A stretch of DNA of 64,000 bases. Origin: Lachnospiraceae bacterium (GTDB taxonomy: Bacteria; Bacillota; Clostridia; Lachnospirales; Lachnospiraceae). The notes under the pieces are model-generated. The model was given only the letters and a program-made list of their open reading frames with translations, was not told the DNA's origin and did no database searches. Shown here one piece after another: positions 16,133 to 27,595 of the stretch; the first letter of the stretch is position 1; each line of letters starts with the position of its first letter. Location: positions 1 through 64,000 of the forward strand of contig JAILRP010000005.1 in assembly GCA_024698075.1 (NCBI GenBank), written 5' to 3'. The translations under genes and the position numbers were made by a program.

Positions 16133-18307
16133 TTATTCACTGCTGACAAGCCGGCAGTATGCACCGTTTTGGGCCATCAGCTGCTTATGGCTTCCGCGTT
16201 CTATGACTTTTCCGTGGTCGAGCACTATTATCTCATCGCAGTCCCGTATCGTTGACAGACGGTGTGCTATGACAATGCAGGTGATCCCCCTGTCCTTTAT
16301 GGACTTCACAACTTCATATTCCGTGCGCGCATCGAGTGCGGATGTGGCCTCGTCCAGTATCACTATAGTCGGATCCTGGGCGAGCACGCGGGCTATCTCC
16401 AGGCGCTGCCTCTGCCCTCCGGAAAAATCACGGCCGCCCTCAGTGATCTTATATCTGTATCCGCCCGGACGCGTAATGATGTCCTCGTGAATGCTCGCAT
16501 CCCTTGCGGCCATTATCATCTCGAAATCCTCTATGGAATCGTCCCACATCTTGATGTTTCCGGCAACGGTGTCTTCAAAGAGGATGACATCCTGGTCCAC
16601 GACTGCCACCGAACCGGTAAAAACGCTTCTGTCTATGCGGTCGATCGGCTTCCCGTCGAACAGTATCTCACCCTCCCACGGGCTGTAGAGCCCTGAGATC
16701 AGTTTGGAAAGGGTGCTCTTGCCGCACCCCGATGCCCCGACGAAAGCCACTCTCTGTCCGGGCTTTATTTCAAGATTGAAATCCTCGATGAGCGGCTCGG
16801 AAAGCTTGGAATATCCGAAGGTGACATGGCGCATCGAGACGGTTCCCGAAAGCTTGTCATATCTGTCTTTTTCTCCGTATGATGAAAACACGCGCGCATC
16901 CGGGTATTCCATGACATCCTCTATGCGCTCCATCTGAGTCCTCATCTCCTGGATAGTCTGCCCCGCAGTTATGATCTGCTGCGCGGGAAGCGTGAAGGAT
17001 GAAAGGAATCCCTGAAATGCGATGATCATTCCTGCAGTGAATTTTCCCTGCATGGTGAGAAACAGCCCAAAGATGAGGATCAGCATGTTCATGATCTGTA
17101 TGGCGGTCTGCGGGATAAGGCCGAGGAGCATGTCCTGCTTGTGATATCTGACGTTCTGAGTGTTTACGGACGCCTGATGCCCGGACCATTTTTCAAAATA
17201 GCCGTCCTCGGCACCGCTTGATTTGATCGTCTCTATCATGTCGATCCCGCTTACGGTCGCGGCTGCAAGCTTGCCCTGGTCACGCATCAGGACACGCGTT
17301 ATGTTGATGCGCTTTATCGAGATGATCTGCGACATGGCGGCATTCAGCAGTACGGCGGCTAGGCCTATGCATGTAAGGGGAATCGAATAGCGTACCATCA
17401 CTATGAGATAAAAGATCATCATCACAGAATTGATGAAAAGCGGCGCGACGGTGTTTATTACCGTCTGGGCAACAGATGCGTTCGACATCTTGCGGGCCTG
17501 TATGTCCCCCGCAAGCCTCTGCGAAAAGAATTCCATCGGAAGCCTTAAGACTTTCCACATGTAGCTGCTGTTTCCGACCGCAGCCATCCTTCCCGAAAGG
17601 CGGAGCGAATAAATGGCATCCATCCACGCCGTTACGATCTGCAAAAGCGTCACGATCCCCAGTCCGATAAAGAACGGCGTGATCCAGTCAGCATTGAGTC
17701 CCTGCAGGAGCTGGTCCATGAACACCCTTAAAAATCCCGCATGGACTATGTCAACAAGCGCGGCGATGCAAAGAGAAATAGCAATGAAAGCGACCGCAGG
17801 TCCGGCACCTTTAAGCCTTTTTCTCGCAAATCCGATAACACTCCTGCGCTTTCCTCCCGCCGCAAAGGATCCGGAAGGTTCAAACATGAGCGCGATCCCG
17901 GTGAACGCTTCATCAAATCTCTCCATTGGGACCGCATAACTGCCTTTTGCAGGATCGTTGAGATATGCCTTCCCGCCCCTGAAGCCCCGCAGGACGACAA
18001 AATGGTTCAGTTCCCAATGGATTATGCAGGGAAAAGCTCCCTCATCCATAAGCCCTTTCGGCTCGATGCGGTAGCCCTGGGCTTCAAGGCCGTAGCTTCT
18101 GGCAGCCTTTATGATGTTCAGCGCATTCGAGCCGTCGCGGCTTACGCCGCACCGTTCGCGTACTTCCTCAAGAGGAACCCATTTTTCATAATATGCGAGT
18201 ACCATGCAAAGTGCCGCCGCGCCGCATTCAAGTGCTTCCATCTGCATCACTACGGGAACGCGCGCAACCTTCTTCTCAACCGGTTTTTTAATAACAGTTC
18301 CTGCCAT
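16133..18307 (-). CDS. NHLM-type export ABC transporter with C39 peptidase domain
   Basis: A 724-residue peptidase-containing ABC transporter (PCAT) that cleaves double-glycine leaders and exports the core peptide. The C39 triad is complete: Cys28 (ALECGAAALCMVL), His102 (LNHFVVLRGF) and Asp118 (AYLNDPAKGS). Six membrane helices follow (about 165-430). The ATPase has Walker A VGASGCGKST, signature FSGGQRQR and Walker B TIVILDEATSALD. Its length and order fit the TIGR03796 family of NHLM systems. The expected substrate is the peptide encoded at 13532-13783. No cyclase, lanthionine synthetase, radical SAM or nitrile-hydratase-leader gene is present, so the exported product seems to be unmodified apart from cleavage. 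Confidence 0.93.
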   Translation of the reverse strand: MAGTVIKKPVEKKVARVPVVMQMEALECGAAALCMVLAYYEKWVPLEEVRERCGVSRDGSNALNIIKAARSYGLEAQGYRIEPKGLMDEGAFPCIIHWELNHFVVLRGFRGGKAYLNDPAKGSYAVPMERFDEAFTGIALMFEPSGSFAAGGKRRSVIGFARKRLKGAGPAVAFIAISLCIAALVDIVHAGFLRVFMDQLLQGLNADWITPFFIGLGIVTLLQIVTAWMDAIYSLRLSGRMAAVGNSSYMWKVLRLPMEFFSQRLAGDIQARKMSNASVAQTVINTVAPLFINSVMMIFYLIVMVRYSIPLTCIGLAAVLLNAAMSQIISIKRINITRVLMRDQGKLAAATVSGIDMIETIKSSGAEDGYFEKWSGHQASVNTQNVRYHKQDMLLGLIPQTAIQIMNMLILIFGLFLTMQGKFTAGMIIAFQGFLSSFTLPAQQIITAGQTIQEMRTQMERIEDVMEYPDARVFSSYGEKDRYDKLSGTVSMRHVTFGYSKLSEPLIEDFNLEIKPGQRVAFVGASGCGKSTLSKLISGLYSPWEGEILFDGKPIDRIDRSVFTGSVAVVDQDVILFEDTVAGNIKMWDDSIEDFEMIMAARDASIHEDIITRPGGYRYKITEGGRDFSGGQRQRLEIARVLAQDPTIVILDEATSALDARTEYEVVKSIKDRGITCIVIAHRLSTIRDCDEIIVLDHGKVIERGSHKQLMAQNGAYCRLVSSE

Positions 18308-18315
18308 GGCGCTCC

Positions 18316-18537
18316 CTAATTAGTCACAAATGTTATGGGGCTGACCGTCTGTGTGCTCCCGTCAGCCTTTTCTACATCCACTTTTCCAAACACGGCCCAT
18401 AAGATCAGACCCGCCAGGAGCAGCACCGTGGCGGTAAGAACGATCCATACGGGGGCAGACGTCACTTTGATGTAATCGTTCAGTTCTTCAGGCGTCGTTA
18501 CTTTTTCAAGGCTTTTTTTTCGAAAGAGTTCACTCAT
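18316..18537 (-). CDS. Very short HlyD-like membrane protein of the NHLM export unit
   Basis: The start is the ATG at 18537 behind CCGGAGAAAAAAAT, giving 73 residues. The N-terminus (ELFRKKSLEKVTTPEELNDY, then IKVTSAPVW) is the typical beginning of the secretion-protein partner in NHLM systems. One membrane helix (about 34-55) follows. The protein then stops after about 17 extracellular residues, so the coiled-coil and barrel-sandwich parts of an HlyD adaptor are missing. No frame continues the gene downstream, because the PCAT start is 8 bases away. In a Gram-positive cell a full adaptor is not needed, so a minimal accessory subunit is plausible. Confidence 0.75.
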   Translation of the reverse strand: MSELFRKKSLEKVTTPEELNDYIKVTSAPVWIVLTATVLLLAGLILWAVFGKVDVEKADGSTQTVSPITFVTN

Positions 18538-18586
18538 ATTTTTTTCTCCGGACAAATAATAATAACAGCCTAACGGTCAGATTTTG

Positions 18587-18595
18587 TGATATACT
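18587..18595 (+). promoter_or_regulatory. Possible extended -10 promoter of the Cys-rich small gene
   Basis: TGATATACT has the TGn extension followed by TATACT, 50 bases before the ATG at 18646. No convincing -35 box is seen. The same 108-base gap must also hold the promoter of the divergent export operon, which I could not identify. Confidence 0.35.
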
Positions 18596-18645
18596 GTTAC
18601 AAAAATGATTTTCAGCATATGGTGCATGACATACGGAGGTCATTT

Positions 18646-18849
18646 ATGTACAAAGACATAACAACCTGCAGCAACTGCAAGCATTTCTACGTCAATCCCG
18701 AAGGGATATGCATGTGCAACAATGAAAAGGGTCTTGCTTTTCCGACCGCGGGCGACTACTGTTCAAACGCCGAGGCGTCTGACGAAAAAAGGGAGATCAA
18801 CAATTCCGAACTTCTGAAGCTCGTCTATGAGCAGAGGCGGCGTTCATAA
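18646..18849 (+). CDS. Small Cys-rich protein, possible metal-binding knuckle
   Basis: The ATG at 18646 follows ACGGAGGTCATTT and gives 67 residues. Cysteines at 8, 11, 22, 24 and 39 form CSNCKHF, ICMC and DYC. This could be a zinc knuckle or rubredoxin-like site of the kind found in many small clostridial proteins. The C-terminal half is charged and helical. It lies alone on the plus strand, divergent from the peptide export operon and convergent with the surface protease. I do not recognise the family. Confidence 0.7.
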   Translation: MYKDITTCSNCKHFYVNPEGICMCNNEKGLAFPTAGDYCSNAEASDEKREINNSELLKLVYEQRRRS

Positions 18850-18857
18850 ACCGCCTG

Positions 18858-21800
18858 TCATCTTATTTCCCACTGTGCGTACAGCGTCCACGTCCTGTTC
18901 TTGTTTGCAAGCCTTTCCGGCCATAGCGGCATGAACTCGGAAGCATCGCGGAAGCATCTTCCGGTCCCGCCGGCATTTGACGTCCATCCCCTGAAGCTTA
19001 TATTCGAAGACGACGGAAGGGTGTTCCACTTTCTGCTCTTCGAGTCATATTTCTGTATCTTGAACTGATTCTTGGAAAGCTTTCCGCCGTACGGTGTGAC
19101 GGAATCCTTCATGGTGCCGGAAACCCGGTAGTTCTCACGGTAATACTTATAGCTCTTGCGATGGTCCGGATCGGCATCATACAGGGCTTTGATAAGTCCC
19201 GTTTCCTCATCCCCGTTATTGCCTTCATAATGAATGCCGCAGTTCATCTCCTTAGCCGAGATCTTAAATGATACGGTCTTTTCACCCGCATATCCTCTTT
19301 CCGGAATTCCCTTTACCGTCACCTTTGCAGTGCCGGCATCCGTATTTCCTTCGAAAGTCGACGCGTCGATCATGTAATCCGTCCCAAGGACCAGATCGGT
19401 CCTTGAACTTCCCGTTCCTATCGATGCACTGATAAGCGGAGCGATATCGCTTACAGTGACCGTGCTTCCGGTATATGGCATGTTCGGGATATACACTGCT
19501 GCCTTGGAAAAATCAGCGGCCGCAACTTTAAAGAGTGCCGAAGCCTCCTTACCCTCAAAGCTGCCCTTTCCGTATACGGTGACCTTAAGGCATGTTCCCG
19601 GAAGGACGCAGTGTTCAGGCAGGACCTCATCGCCGCGCGATACGGGAACCGCCGCCCATGTCCTGCCGTTCTTTGCCGTTGTGCTTCCGGAAGTCTTCGC
19701 AGGGTCATTATCAAAATATTCGTATCTGATGTCAGCCGGATGTTTTTTATCATTCAGCGCATAGTAGTCGGTCCCGGATTTCAGCACGCTTCCCGAGTTG
19801 TCCGTAAGCCGTGTCTTCGCCTTCAGGTGCAGCCCGGCTTTTTCTTTCCGGTATGCTATATCGGTTACACTTAAAGTGCCGAAGCTTCCTTCCGTGATAG
19901 TAAACGTTCTGTCTATGCTTCCCGCAAAGCGTCCCTTTCCCGCGATCTTCACGGTGGGAGCATACTTTGAGGAATAAAGCGCCGGTCTCGTATTATTGGT
20001 CCATGAAAGCGTATAGTCGGTTCCCTGAACAAGAAGCCTCGTTTTTCCGCCGTGCGTGAATGTCACGACAGGCTCAGGCCTCTGACCTGATCTGGAATAT
20101 CCGCAAACGGGAACACTGCTGCCATTCCATATGCCGGACCCATCAGGAAGCCTGACCGTTACACCGGATGCTCCCTCCATATTCCTTCCGGTTATCTTAA
20201 ACGTCTTCCTGATGCTTCCCGTGCATCTGCCTTTTCCGATGTAATTCACGGTCGCGGTCCCGGGCTCGGTATTGTCCGAATACGAAACGGTGTAGTCAGT
20301 CCCCTTTATGAGCGTTACCGTGCTGCCGCCCTTCGGTGTGTACTTAAGAACAACACCGCCCGTATCGGTGCCCGTTTCACTTCCCGCGATCCTGACAGGC
20401 TCACCGGTATATGCTGCCGAAGCGGCATCTCCGGATATGTCCGCCTTCTTCATCGGTATTCCGTTTATCCTGAACGTCTTCCTGACTATTCCCGAATAGC
20501 TTCCCTTACCTATCACGTACACCGAAGCCGTCCCGGCATCGGCATTATCGGAATAGGCAAGAACATAATCGGTTCCGTAAACAAGATCGTATTTCCGTGC
20601 TTTATCCTTAAGTACCCACTCAAACACAGCATTCCCTGAAGCGGCGCGCTTCTGGCCGACATCAGGTTCTCCGGCAAGGATATACCGGGCACCCGAATAA
20701 TCCTGATCGGGTATCGACGGGAAAGATACCTTGCCAAGCGGCGACACTTCCCTTATCCATACGGAGAGTTCCTTCTCTCCCCTGAAATTTCCTATGCCGG
20801 TGACTTTCACATAGTACTGTCCCGATGCTGAAAATTCCTCTTCACTGAGCACATAATCCGTTCCCTTTTTGAGATTTACGGTCCTTCCGTCGGCAAGGCT
20901 CGCGGTAAATACAGGCGCTATCCTCTGTGTCTTCCCGTCTGCCGCGAGCATGATATGAGCCGGGGCGGTCCCGTCTGCAACGAGGCTGTCCGTTTCCATA
21001 TGTGCACGGCTTATCGGCACCTGCCTTATAGTGAACGTTTCGGATGCCGATCCGCTGTAGTTTCCCTTTCCGGTAACGGTTACGGTCGGTGCCGTTACCG
21101 CTCCCAATGCGCTGACCGCACCTTTATCGGCTGCGTTTACGTTGTTCTTGTATGAAACCGTATAATCCACACCCTCACGAAGGAGCGTGTCATAGTCTCC
21201 GTAATAGACCGTAACAGCAGGTTTGACCGCACTGCCGGTATATTCAAAATCATCATCGATGCCTTCTATGATGATGCCGTCATAGTCAAAGGAGCCTGTC
21301 TCCTCCCATCCGGCATAGATCCTGATGTTTCCGGCGAGCGGCTGTGTCGGATCAAACAGGTGCGTCATGCCGCTATCCGTATACCAGGACGTGAACCTGT
21401 GTTTCCTGTTATATGCGGGCACCACAAGATCATCTGACGTTATGTATGAACCCCACTCTTTTACAATGGTACGTTCCGGAGAACCGTTCCATCTGCCGCC
21501 GTTGCCGTCAAGCGTGACCGTGACATTCTGTTTCCCCCAGTGGGCATAAAGCGTCTGATCCGCGGTTATGGATACGGGCGTGCTTTCCTGTATATGGTCA
21601 CCGCCGGTGATGCTCGTGTACCATCCGGCAAAATCATATCCCTCCATTACCGCACCGGGAAGATCTCCGTATACATCCCTGAAGTATACGATCTTGCTAG
21701 GATACTCGCATGTTCCGCCCCTGCCGTCAAACGTGACGGTATACGGTGCCCCGCGCCACTTTGCATGGAGCGTATGGTCACCGATGTCTCCGACAATGGA

Positions 21801-24800
21801 TTCATCCGTTACAGGCTCGGGATCGGTAAGGTTTATGAACCACCCGACAAATGCATATCCTTCATATTGGGGTTCGGGCAGTGTTCCGTAGGGAAGCCCA
21901 ACGGTTGCATACTGCCATTCTGTCGCACATGTTCCTCCGTTTGCATCAAACGTGACTTTATACGGCTTTACCGTCCAGTGGGCGTAAAGATCGATATCAT
22001 CGGTCAGAAGGACAGGGGTTGACTCCGTGATCCATGTGCCGCCGGTCCTTTCCGTATACCATCCCGCAAATGCAAGATCTTCTCTTTCCGGAAACGGCAT
22101 TGCCCCGTACGTGCTTCCCGAATCGACATACATTGTCGCATACGGTTCTTCATCATCACCGTAATTAAGATAAAAGCTGACCTTGTACTGCGTGGAATCC
22201 CAGCGGGCATAAAGAGTCTGGTTTGCGGTCACCGTCACAACGGTATCTTCCTTGACACGCTCCCCTCCTATCATTGCCGTGTACCATCCGCTGAAATCAC
22301 AGCCTTCACGTTCCGCCGCGGGAAGCTCGCCATATGCTTCTCCGTACCTGACGGTCTTGAAAGAAACAGGGCATATCCCGCCATCGGCATAGAATGATAC
22401 CTTTATCTCCTTTCCGAGCCAGAATGCATGGAGCGTGGTATCTTCCACAATGTCAACGGTCCCGTTGTCACTTATCTTCGTGCCGGCGCCTCCGGCTTCG
22501 GTATACCACCCCGCAAAAACATAGTTATCCTTTGTAGGGACGGGAAGCTTTCCGTAGGATCCTCCGAAAGTCACGTCCATGGTCAGAGTGGAGCAGGTGC
22601 CGCCCTCGGCATCGAATGATATCTCATATGTTCCGGCATTCCACCGTGCATACAGGGTGTGGTCGGATCCGTTCTCGACACGCGACGATCTTTCTATCTT
22701 ATTACCGCCTTCTGCCGCACTGTACCATCCCTGGAATATGTGCCCTCTCTTCTCCGGGACCGGAAGATCTCCGTATCTGCCGTCAAACTGCACGATGACA
22801 TACCCCGGTGAAACGGTCCCTCCGGCAGGATCAAATGTAACCTTTACATCACTGCCTGAATAATGAGCATACAGAGTCTTGTTCGACGTTATGTTAACCA
22901 CTGTATCTGCTTTGATCTGATCTCCGCCGGATCTGGCTGTAAACCATCCCTCATGGTCATAGCCTTCTTTTTCCGCAGAAGGCAGTTCCCCGTAGGCTTC
23001 GCCGAAAGTCACCGTCTTGGAGGCCGTATCACAGACTCCGCCGTTCGGATCGAAGGTTACCGTATATTCATTGGCCGACCAGTGCGCATAAAGGATATGG
23101 TCGGATCCATTTGTGACTTTCGTGGATGATGAGACGGGATCTCCGCCCGAAGGGGATGTGTACCAGCCGTCGAACTTATATCCGTCAAACACCGGTTCCG
23201 GCAGGGCGCCATACTTCTTTAAGTATGTGACAGTCTTACTTGGCGTATCACATACACCCCCGTTCGGATTGAAGGTAACGGTCGACCTTATGCTCGAATC
23301 ATCGGTCGTAAAGGCCTTTATGCGGGCATTCCCGACATTGCTGACGGTTGTGACATCCTTCCACTGTGTCCATTCTCCCGCACTGTCCTTTTCCGACAGA
23401 AAACTCTGCCCGGGCTTTGCCGATGCCTTTATGTCATGTCCGGTATACTTCCTCGTATATTCCGTCACATACTGAAGATTTGTACCGCTCTTTGACATAG
23501 TCACGACTACGCTGAAAACGTCGCCGGGATGCAGGGGGACACAGTCCTCGAGCAGAACCGTGTAATACCCGGAATAGGTCGTATTCCCGGAAACCGTGCT
23601 CACAAGTTCTCCGCTCGTAGGATCGCCCGGCACCGAAGGATTAAGATAAATATCGGCTGTATAATTGACATTTGTGTTCAGAGTCAGAAAAGACACGGCC
23701 TCAAGAAGCTCATCGTTCGCATCTTCCGAAACCGTGAAGACATTTGCCTCCCTTATGCTTTCGCTGCCATAGAACGGATAATGTGTATATGTTGCTCCAT
23801 CGTACTGATAATTGTGGTCATAATCATCAGCACTCTCAAACTCATATGCCCATGCGGAATCATCCGGAAGGCACTTATCATAGTATGACATCCAGAAATA
23901 TCCGTAGTGGCTGTATTCATCCACATAATCATATTTCCAGCTGTTCCTTATGAGCCACGCCCCGTCACCTGCCGGCTTTGTCTTGAAGTTTTCCTTAGGA
24001 AAACCGTCATCCCAACCGACTATTGTAACGGCATGGTTGATCTCGGCTCCGGCAGTCGGATAATAGTAGCTGTTATATGTTTCGTTGTATGCACTGTCCG
24101 TGTCATGATAACTGACCCCTGCCCCGCCATAGTCCATGACCAGGCGCTTGACCGCATTTCTGTCTTCTTCGGTGGCAAGGCTTACTTTGTAATAGTTCCT
24201 GACATGAGCTATATCGGTATATGCAACAGACGCCGGAAGCCCCGAAGTCTTTGCCTCCTCGGCTTGAGAATACGGCGCGGTCGACTCATCTGCGGCTCCG
24301 ATCCATGCGGAAAACGTCTTTGAGGCAAATTCATGGTTCCCGCCGCGGTCAAGGAAATTCTTGCCCGTGCAGGCATTGCTGTCCCCGTCCATTCTTCCGG
24401 TCGGGTCGGGAAAACCGTGATATGTAAAATATGCGAGATGCAGTTCGGAAAAATCCGGATCGGATATGATGCCCTGCTTTTTCATGCTGATCTCGGCAAG
24501 GGATATGGCAGAATGGGCCCAGCATGTGCCGTAGGGATTCTGATTGCGAAGAGGCGGAAGGTCCGGTGTCGTATAAGATGAAGGAAGCGGCTCATCACCG
24601 ACACCCATGAATCCGTCATCCGCATCATCGGGAAGTACCGTGATGCTCTCTGTCGGCCTCTCATCGGGGATCTGTTCATAGCCGTAATAAACCTGCGGAT
24701 CAGATGAACCGCCCGATCCATCTTCATCAGGTTCGGTCATCATATCGGATTCGGTCATCATATCGGATTCGGCACCGGACTGCTCGGCAAATACATCTGC

Positions 24801-24860
24801 CGGCATGGACAGCACCAATATGACTGATAACAGAAATGACAGATATCTCTTTGCTTTCAT
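18858..24860 (-). CDS. Secreted giant surface protein: C1 peptidase, lectin-like domain, InlB-type repeats, Ig-like repeats
   Basis: This 2000-residue protein has a signal peptide (residues 1-25, ending ADVFA) and a short acidic repeat. A papain-like C1 peptidase follows: Cys about 114 in YGTCWAHSA, His about 274 in INHAVTIVGWDDGF and Asn about 305 in LIRNSWKYDY. It is followed by the lectin-like beta domain that accompanies clostridial C1 peptidases (about 355-520). Nine InlB/Flg_new repeats of about 73 residues fill 526-1190, each with FDxxGG, YGxLPxP and GWYT..LYAHW. About seven beta-sandwich repeats follow (YTG..., GTDYTVSY, GKGxYSG). One last InlB-like unit ends in SFRGWTSN and WTLYAQWEIR. 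There is no LPXTG motif or wall-binding domain, so attachment is unclear. The start follows GGGGAGAACGTTA. It is probably a matrix or host/fibre-interacting protease. Confidence 0.92.
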   Translation of the reverse strand: MKAKRYLSFLLSVILVLSMPADVFAEQSGAESDMMTESDMMTEPDEDGSGGSSDPQVYYGYEQIPDERPTESITVLPDDADDGFMGVGDEPLPSSYTTPDLPPLRNQNPYGTCWAHSAISLAEISMKKQGIISDPDFSELHLAYFTYHGFPDPTGRMDGDSNACTGKNFLDRGGNHEFASKTFSAWIGAADESTAPYSQAEEAKTSGLPASVAYTDIAHVRNYYKVSLATEEDRNAVKRLVMDYGGAGVSYHDTDSAYNETYNSYYYPTAGAEINHAVTIVGWDDGFPKENFKTKPAGDGAWLIRNSWKYDYVDEYSHYGYFWMSYYDKCLPDDSAWAYEFESADDYDHNYQYDGATYTHYPFYGSESIREANVFTVSEDANDELLEAVSFLTLNTNVNYTADIYLNPSVPGDPTSGELVSTVSGNTTYSGYYTVLLEDCVPLHPGDVFSVVVTMSKSGTNLQYVTEYTRKYTGHDIKASAKPGQSFLSEKDSAGEWTQWKDVTTVSNVGNARIKAFTTDDSSIRSTVTFNPNGGVCDTPSKTVTYLKKYGALPEPVFDGYKFDGWYTSPSGGDPVSSSTKVTNGSDHILYAHWSANEYTVTFDPNGGVCDTASKTVTFGEAYGELPSAEKEGYDHEGWFTARSGGDQIKADTVVNITSNKTLYAHYSGSDVKVTFDPAGGTVSPGYVIVQFDGRYGDLPVPEKRGHIFQGWYSAAEGGNKIERSSRVENGSDHTLYARWNAGTYEISFDAEGGTCSTLTMDVTFGGSYGKLPVPTKDNYVFAGWYTEAGGAGTKISDNGTVDIVEDTTLHAFWLGKEIKVSFYADGGICPVSFKTVRYGEAYGELPAAEREGCDFSGWYTAMIGGERVKEDTVVTVTANQTLYARWDSTQYKVSFYLNYGDDEEPYATMYVDSGSTYGAMPFPEREDLAFAGWYTERTGGTWITESTPVLLTDDIDLYAHWTVKPYKVTFDANGGTCATEWQYATVGLPYGTLPEPQYEGYAFVGWFINLTDPEPVTDESIVGDIGDHTLHAKWRGAPYTVTFDGRGGTCEYPSKIVYFRDVYGDLPGAVMEGYDFAGWYTSITGGDHIQESTPVSITADQTLYAHWGKQNVTVTLDGNGGRWNGSPERTIVKEWGSYITSDDLVVPAYNRKHRFTSWYTDSGMTHLFDPTQPLAGNIRIYAGWEETGSFDYDGIIIEGIDDDFEYTGSAVKPAVTVYYGDYDTLLREGVDYTVSYKNNVNAADKGAVSALGAVTAPTVTVTGKGNYSGSASETFTIRQVPISRAHMETDSLVADGTAPAHIMLAADGKTQRIAPVFTASLADGRTVNLKKGTDYVLSEEEFSASGQYYVKVTGIGNFRGEKELSVWIREVSPLGKVSFPSIPDQDYSGARYILAGEPDVGQKRAASGNAVFEWVLKDKARKYDLVYGTDYVLAYSDNADAGTASVYVIGKGSYSGIVRKTFRINGIPMKKADISGDAASAAYTGEPVRIAGSETGTDTGGVVLKYTPKGGSTVTLIKGTDYTVSYSDNTEPGTATVNYIGKGRCTGSIRKTFKITGRNMEGASGVTVRLPDGSGIWNGSSVPVCGYSRSGQRPEPVVTFTHGGKTRLLVQGTDYTLSWTNNTRPALYSSKYAPTVKIAGKGRFAGSIDRTFTITEGSFGTLSVTDIAYRKEKAGLHLKAKTRLTDNSGSVLKSGTDYYALNDKKHPADIRYEYFDNDPAKTSGSTTAKNGRTWAAVPVSRGDEVLPEHCVLPGTCLKVTVYGKGSFEGKEASALFKVAAADFSKAAVYIPNMPYTGSTVTVSDIAPLISASIGTGSSRTDLVLGTDYMIDASTFEGNTDAGTAKVTVKGIPERGYAGEKTVSFKISAKEMNCGIHYEGNNGDEETGLIKALYDADPDHRKSYKYYRENYRVSGTMKDSVTPYGGKLSKNQFKIQKYDSKSRKWNTLPSSSNISFRGWTSNAGGTGRCFRDASEFMPLWPERLANKNRTWTLYAQWEIR
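21301..23284 (-). repeat. Nine tandem InlB B-type (Flg_new) protein repeats
   Basis: Each unit is about 70-75 codons with the recurring pattern VTFDxxGG, YGxLP, GWYTxxxGG, LYAHW. The units are diverged from one another at the DNA level, so this is an old expansion and not a recent tandem duplication. The ninth unit is the least regular. Confidence 0.88.
24732..24767 (-). repeat. Two perfect 18-bp tandem copies in the surface protease gene
   Basis: Two identical 18-base units, the first at 24732-24749 and the second at 24750-24767, encode repeated SDMMTE just after the signal peptide. Copy-number change in steps of six residues would stay in frame. Confidence 0.85.
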
Positions 24861-24913
24861 TAACGTTCTCCCCTTGATGATCTTGGCCCTATGATATTAT
24901 ATCGGCAGAAATG

Positions 24914-27587
<2,674 letters not shown>

Positions 27588-27595
<8 letters not shown>

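Noticed and set aside
21301..23284. CRISPR-like regular repetition in the surface protease
   Set aside because: The repeats are coding, about 220 bases long and diverged, with no short direct repeats and unique spacers.
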